From assembly GCA_905236545.1 (NCBI GenBank), contig CAJOQO010000100.1, forward strand, positions 1-7,797: a stretch of DNA of 7,797 bases. Reading direction: 5' to 3'. Positions 5,172 through 7,797 of the stretch are shown here, piece after piece. Made by a program: the position numbers and the translations under genes. The DNA is from an uncultured Lachnospiraceae bacterium. Its GTDB lineage: Bacteria; Bacillota; Clostridia; Lachnospirales; Lachnospiraceae. A model generated the notes under the pieces. The model was not told where the DNA came from and did not search any database. It saw nothing but the letters and a program-made list of their open reading frames with translations. How positions within the stretch are numbered: position 1 is the first letter of the stretch; each line of letters starts with the position of its first letter.

Positions 5172-6316
5172 AGGACTACAGCAAGACGATTCATACTGGC
5201 GAGGTTGTTGAGGGAGAAGTGATCGACGTTACGCCGGATCAGATCATCCTTAACATTCACAGTAAGTCTGATGGGATCATCACGAAGAACGAATATTCGA
5301 ATGATTCCAGCATCGATTTGACAGAGGTTGTCAAAGTCGGCGATACGATGGAAGCAAAGGTGATGAAGGTGAATGACGGAGAGGGTCAGACACTTCTTAC
5401 CTACAAGAGACTTGCGGCTGAGAAGGGCAACAAGCGTCTTGAGGAAGCCTTCAACAATCATGAGGTTCTGAAAGCCCCGGTTGTCCAGGTTCCGAACGGC
5501 GGCCTTGTCGCTGTCGTGGACGGTGCCCGTGTCTTTATCCCGGCTTCTCTTGTTTCCGATACCTATGAGAAGAACCTGGAGCGTTACAACGGCCAGGAGA
5601 TCGAGTTTGTCGTTACCGAGTTCAATCCTCGCAGACACCGCATCATCGGCGACCGCAAGCAGCTGCTTGTCGAGCGCAAGAAGGAGCTTCAGAAAGAGCT
5701 GTTCGAGCGCATCCATATCGGCGATACCGTGACGGGCGTTGTGAAGAATGTTACGGATTTCGGCGCGTTCATCGATCTCGGCGGCGCGGACGGACTTCTG
5801 CATATCTCCGAGATGAGCTGGGGACATGTTGAGAATCCGAAGAAGGTGTTCAAGGTTGGCGGGGAAGTCACCGTGCTGATCAAGAATATCAATGGTGAGA
5901 AGATTGCCCTGTCCATGAAGTTCCCCGGACAGAATCCGTGGCTGAACGCGGTTGAGAAGTACGCGGCCGGAACAATCGTGACCGGACGTGTCGCCCGCAT
6001 GACAGACTTCGGCGCCTTTGTCGAGCTGGAGCCGGGCGTTGATGCGCTTCTGCATGTTTCGCAGATTTCCCGCGAGCATGTGAACAAGCCCTCTGATGTT
6101 CTCAGAGTCGGTCAGGAGATCGAGGCGAAGGTTGTTGATTTCAACGGCCAGGATCACAAGATTTCCCTCAGCATGAAGGCTCTGGAGGATATGGCTCCGA
6201 AGCATGATGAGATGGCGACTTCCCTTGGCGATATTCTTCCGGAAGAGGTTTCGGAAGAGGCTCCTCAGGAGCAGGCTGAGGAAGCTCCGGAAGTTCAGGA
6301 AGCTCCGGAGGCATAA
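5141..6316 (+). CDS. rpsA: S1 RNA-binding domain protein, 30S ribosomal protein S1 homologue
   Basis: A 391-residue protein with four S1-type OB folds at about residues 18-90, 108-180, 192-261 and 275-347. The last two are the most typical, with VTDFGAFIDLGGADGLLHISEMSW and MTDFGAFVELEPGVDALLHVSQIS segments. Domain two is divergent. An acidic, Glu/Ala/Pro-rich tail follows from about 364. The size and four-domain form fit the Firmicutes S1/YpfD type, which is shorter than the six-domain E. coli protein; its attachment to the ribosome in Firmicutes is less certain. It binds single-stranded RNA and may help translation or mRNA stability. Arg codons are CGT/CGC in 11 of 14 cases, unlike the AGA/AGG/CGG mix upstream, consistent with high expression. 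It overlaps ispH by 31 nt in another frame, whereas some Clostridia have the two as one fused protein. Confidence 0.93.
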   Translation: MSEDNFEQMLKDYSKTIHTGEVVEGEVIDVTPDQIILNIHSKSDGIITKNEYSNDSSIDLTEVVKVGDTMEAKVMKVNDGEGQTLLTYKRLAAEKGNKRLEEAFNNHEVLKAPVVQVPNGGLVAVVDGARVFIPASLVSDTYEKNLERYNGQEIEFVVTEFNPRRHRIIGDRKQLLVERKKELQKELFERIHIGDTVTGVVKNVTDFGAFIDLGGADGLLHISEMSWGHVENPKKVFKVGGEVTVLIKNINGEKIALSMKFPGQNPWLNAVEKYAAGTIVTGRVARMTDFGAFVELEPGVDALLHVSQISREHVNKPSDVLRVGQEIEAKVVDFNGQDHKISLSMKALEDMAPKHDEMATSLGDILPEEVSEEAPQEQAEEAPEVQEAPEA

Positions 6317-6369
6317 GGAGTATCCTGTCGGGATGAACCGGCATCTTCCTTACAGAAAAGAAGAAAACG

Positions 6370-6404
6370 AAAGGCTGCCGTGCCGAAGGTGCGGCAGCCT
6401 TTTT
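6370..6404. terminator. Bidirectional intrinsic terminator between rpsA and the YprB-like gene
   Basis: AGGCTGCCG (6372-6380) pairs perfectly with CGGCAGCCT (6392-6400). The pairing continues inward through two G-T pairs and two C-G pairs to a GAA loop, and outward through A-T pairs. Rightward, the stem runs directly into TTTTT (6400-6404). Leftward, the complement of the A-rich 6355-6371 gives a T-rich tail, so it can also end the convergent gene whose stop is at 6482. Confidence 0.88.
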
Positions 6405-6481
6405 GTCCGATCATGAAGCGATTACAGCGCTCAATGCAGCATACCGCGCGGCTTTTGAAAAATGACTTTCCTTATTATTTC

Positions 6482-7582
6482 TTAACAGCTCTTAAGAGCG
6501 GAACGAACCAGAGCGTGGATGCAGGAGGCGAAGAGGGCGGACTCTTCTTCCATGCCGGGCATGTATTCAAACCATGAAACGGGATCTTTAAAGGTCCGGT
6601 GAAAGACCGGACGGATGATCTCCCCTGGCTGGGGGAGGAAGAGCCCGCTTTTCCTGACATAACAGTTGCCGGCCTTTGCTTTTTCTCTGTGAGCCGGGCT
6701 GACAAAAGAAGCGACGCTTTTATGGATCGCCATATCCTCAGCGGGAAGATAATAATAGTTTTGATAGTCCGGGAAGAAGTGGAAGAGCGTACCTGAACAG
6801 GGGCGCAGAATGACTGCGGCCTCTTTTCCGGACAGGATAACCTCGCCGATCCCGCCCTGCGGATCCAGGCTGAGACGAAGCGGCTCCGGAACCGGAACGG
6901 GAAGCGGAAAACAGAAACCCAGTCCGGGGGAATCCATCCTTTGAACCGGTGAAGTGCTGTCTGCCGCGAGCGGGTACGCAAGAAGGGCTGTCATGGAAAG
7001 CATGCCCAGAACATCCTCGCGGTTGTGCAGGAAGAGAGCATCCATCGCAGCCTCTTTCGCCGCATTGTCCTGGCAGCGATGGTCACGGACAGAACGGTAA
7101 ACATCGATCAGTTCTCCGCCGTTATAAGGATCCTCTCTGCGAATTCCCAGAAATTCTTCTACAGACTTCTGGTTCAGCCTTCCTGTTCCGAATGCATGCT
7201 TATAAGGCCGGATCTGCCTGTAGAGATCCACAGTGAAGAATCTCTGAAAGGGATCTTCCATCCCGTGGGCTGTGAACTTCTCTTTCAGGTAGGGCAGATC
7301 AAACCGGTCTCCGTTGAAGGCGATGATCGTATCATACCCGTCAAGCACATTCCGGAACTGCTGCAGCAAAAGGGGCTCATCCGGCCGGGACTGAGCCAGA
7401 ACCTGCGTGACGGTCCAGCGGGAAGCCTTCTCCCGGACCGCCCAGCCGATCATGTACAGGCTCGAGGTGGAAGGACGGAATCCGGTTGTCTCGATATCAA
7501 AATAGATGACTCTGTCCGCGTCCAGACCGAAAGCGGTCAGGTATTCGTCCGGGCAGGCAGCAATAGATTCTCTCTTTTCCAT
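6482..7582 (-). CDS. YprB-like RNase H-fold (DEDD) 3'-5' exonuclease
   Basis: A 366-residue protein with an N-terminal RNase_H_2/YprB-type exonuclease domain (about residues 24-205). The acidic residues are in DIETTG (Asp29, Glu31), FNGDRFDLPYL (Asp95) and HNREDVLGM (Asp190), as expected for a two-metal DEDD nuclease acting on nucleic acid ends. The C-terminal part (about 225-366, including a YYYLPAED-type segment) has no catalytic motif I recognise; it resembles the C-terminal part that I recall in clostridial members of this group, which is memory rather than a search. The frame is open to 7768, but the ATG at 7582 is chosen because upstream codons look non-coding and the domain begins soon after. 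No ribosome binding site precedes it, and an extended -10 lies just upstream. It is convergent with rpsA. The biological substrate is unknown. Confidence 0.85.
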   Translation of the reverse strand: MEKRESIAACPDEYLTAFGLDADRVIYFDIETTGFRPSTSSLYMIGWAVREKASRWTVTQVLAQSRPDEPLLLQQFRNVLDGYDTIIAFNGDRFDLPYLKEKFTAHGMEDPFQRFFTVDLYRQIRPYKHAFGTGRLNQKSVEEFLGIRREDPYNGGELIDVYRSVRDHRCQDNAAKEAAMDALFLHNREDVLGMLSMTALLAYPLAADSTSPVQRMDSPGLGFCFPLPVPVPEPLRLSLDPQGGIGEVILSGKEAAVILRPCSGTLFHFFPDYQNYYYLPAEDMAIHKSVASFVSPAHREKAKAGNCYVRKSGLFLPQPGEIIRPVFHRTFKDPVSWFEYMPGMEEESALFASCIHALVRSALKSC

Positions 7583-7588
7583 GTTGCT

Positions 7589-7597
7589 ATCATAACA
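7589..7597 (-). promoter_or_regulatory. Extended -10 promoter abutting the YprB-like start codon
   Basis: On the minus strand TGT-TATGAT ends six bases before the ATG at 7582. Initiation the usual six to seven bases downstream would place the first transcribed base at or next to the A of the start codon. No good -35 lies at standard spacing (TTGTCA is 22 nt away). The arrangement, with no ribosome binding site, suggests a leaderless mRNA. Confidence 0.4.
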
Positions 7598-7615
7598 CAC
7601 AATTGCGCCGGCGGA

Positions 7616-7645
7616 TTGACAAAGACACAGCGGAACGTGTATAAG
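7616..7645 (+). promoter_or_regulatory. Consensus-like rightward promoter leading out of the window
   Basis: A perfect TTGACA (7616-7621) and TATAAG (7640-7645; five of six) are separated by 18 nt. The start point would be near 7652. It points away from the YprB-like gene, so the two are divergently transcribed from promoters only about 20 bases apart. Confidence 0.6.
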
Positions 7646-7681
7646 GGGCTGTAACAGAACAAAAACGGACCGGGACAGAAC

Positions 7682-7704
7682 CCGTAAAGAAGAATCCGTA
7701 AAGA
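7682..7704 (+). repeat. 9-bp direct repeat in the rightward leader
   Basis: CCGTAAAGA occurs at 7682-7690 and again at 7696-7704, a 14-nt period. It lies 30-50 nt after the predicted start of the rightward transcript and could be a pair of protein-binding sites or a chance duplication. Confidence 0.4.
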
Positions 7705-7723
7705 CAAAAACTTCCACCTGTGC

Positions 7724-7749
7724 GGTTGGATCACTATCGTGATCCAACC
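7724..7749. repeat. 11-bp perfect hairpin with TATC loop
   Basis: GGTTGGATCAC (7724-7734) and GTGATCCAACC (7739-7749) are exact reverse complements. No T-run follows in either direction, so termination is unlikely. It lies about 70 nt into the predicted rightward transcript and could be an operator or a structured 5' leader element. Confidence 0.7.
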
Positions 7750-7797
7750 CCTCTACCCTCATTCGCAAAACCCGCGCTTCGCAAAGCTCAGCGCTAC

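Larger units (their letters stand above)
7583..7797. other. Intergenic region beyond the YprB-like gene, edge of window
   Basis: No protein-coding frame is convincing. The region holds the probable leftward promoter of the YprB-like gene, a good rightward promoter (7616-7645), a 9-bp direct repeat (7682-7704) and a perfect 11-bp hairpin (7724-7749). TTCGCAAA occurs twice (7762-7769 and 7778-7785). The rightward transcript leaves the window, so its product cannot be identified. Confidence 0.6.

Noticed and set aside
5168..6205. 345-residue leftward open frame opposite rpsA
   Set aside because: Antisense shadow of the S1 gene, whose four domains and codon bias are clear.
6488..6499. GCTCTTAAGAGC palindrome at the end of the YprB-like gene
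   Set aside because: It lies in the last codons, has no T-run after it on the transcribed strand, and a far better terminator lies 80 nt beyond.
7721..7734. TGCGGTTGGATCAC, identical to bases near the 3' end of E. coli 16S rRNA
   Set aside because: The following CTCCTT anti-Shine-Dalgarno sequence is absent, the upstream rRNA sequence does not match, and the segment is one arm of a perfect local hairpin. A partial rRNA gene is not supported.

Overview
The window looks like a chromosomal housekeeping segment from a moderately GC-rich Clostridia genome, probably Lachnospiraceae-like. The grounds are the gene order (FAD flavoprotein, cmk, ispH, four-domain S1 protein), the AGGAGG-type ribosome binding sites, the Firmicutes-style kinase motifs and a clostridial YprB-like nuclease. 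The family-level placement is inference. No transposase, phage gene, CRISPR array, tRNA or rRNA is visible.

Layout. Positions 1-333 carry no convincing gene but are rich in dyad symmetry: a 14-bp inverted repeat, a 10-bp inverted repeat around an imperfect tandem repeat, and a probable promoter with a dyad in its core and a 24-bp perfect palindrome at its predicted start point. Next is a rightward run of five tightly spaced or overlapping genes: a membrane sensor histidine kinase (334-2151), a HI0933/YhiN-type flavoprotein (2148-3434, GTGA overlap), cytidylate kinase cmk (3455-4204), ispH (4197-5171, 8-nt overlap) and an S1 protein rpsA (5141-6316, 31-nt overlap). It ends in a strong hairpin terminator that also suits the convergent gene. 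That gene, a YprB-like DEDD exonuclease, runs leftward (7582-6482). Positions 7583-7797 hold its probable promoter, a good rightward promoter leading out of the window, a 9-bp direct repeat and an 11-bp perfect hairpin.

How the genes relate. cmk supplies (d)CDP, ispH makes the last step of MEP-pathway isoprenoid precursors, and the S1 protein binds mRNA. This is a familiar growth-linked cluster in Firmicutes. ispH and the S1 gene, fused into one protein in a number of Clostridia, are here two overlapping frames. A likely internal promoter in the AT-rich 3' part of ispH would let rpsA be expressed more strongly than the upstream genes.

Most unusual points. The kinase and flavoprotein genes each contain a GC-rich palindromic in-frame insertion, and the two resemble each other at the DNA level while being read in different frames, suggesting a small dispersed palindromic element inside coding sequence. 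cmk has a low-complexity C-terminal tail and ispH a 35-residue N-terminal extension, both at the same junction. The GC content of ispH drops sharply part way through. No clear new multi-gene system is visible; the candidates for novelty are these small elements and the regulatory structures.
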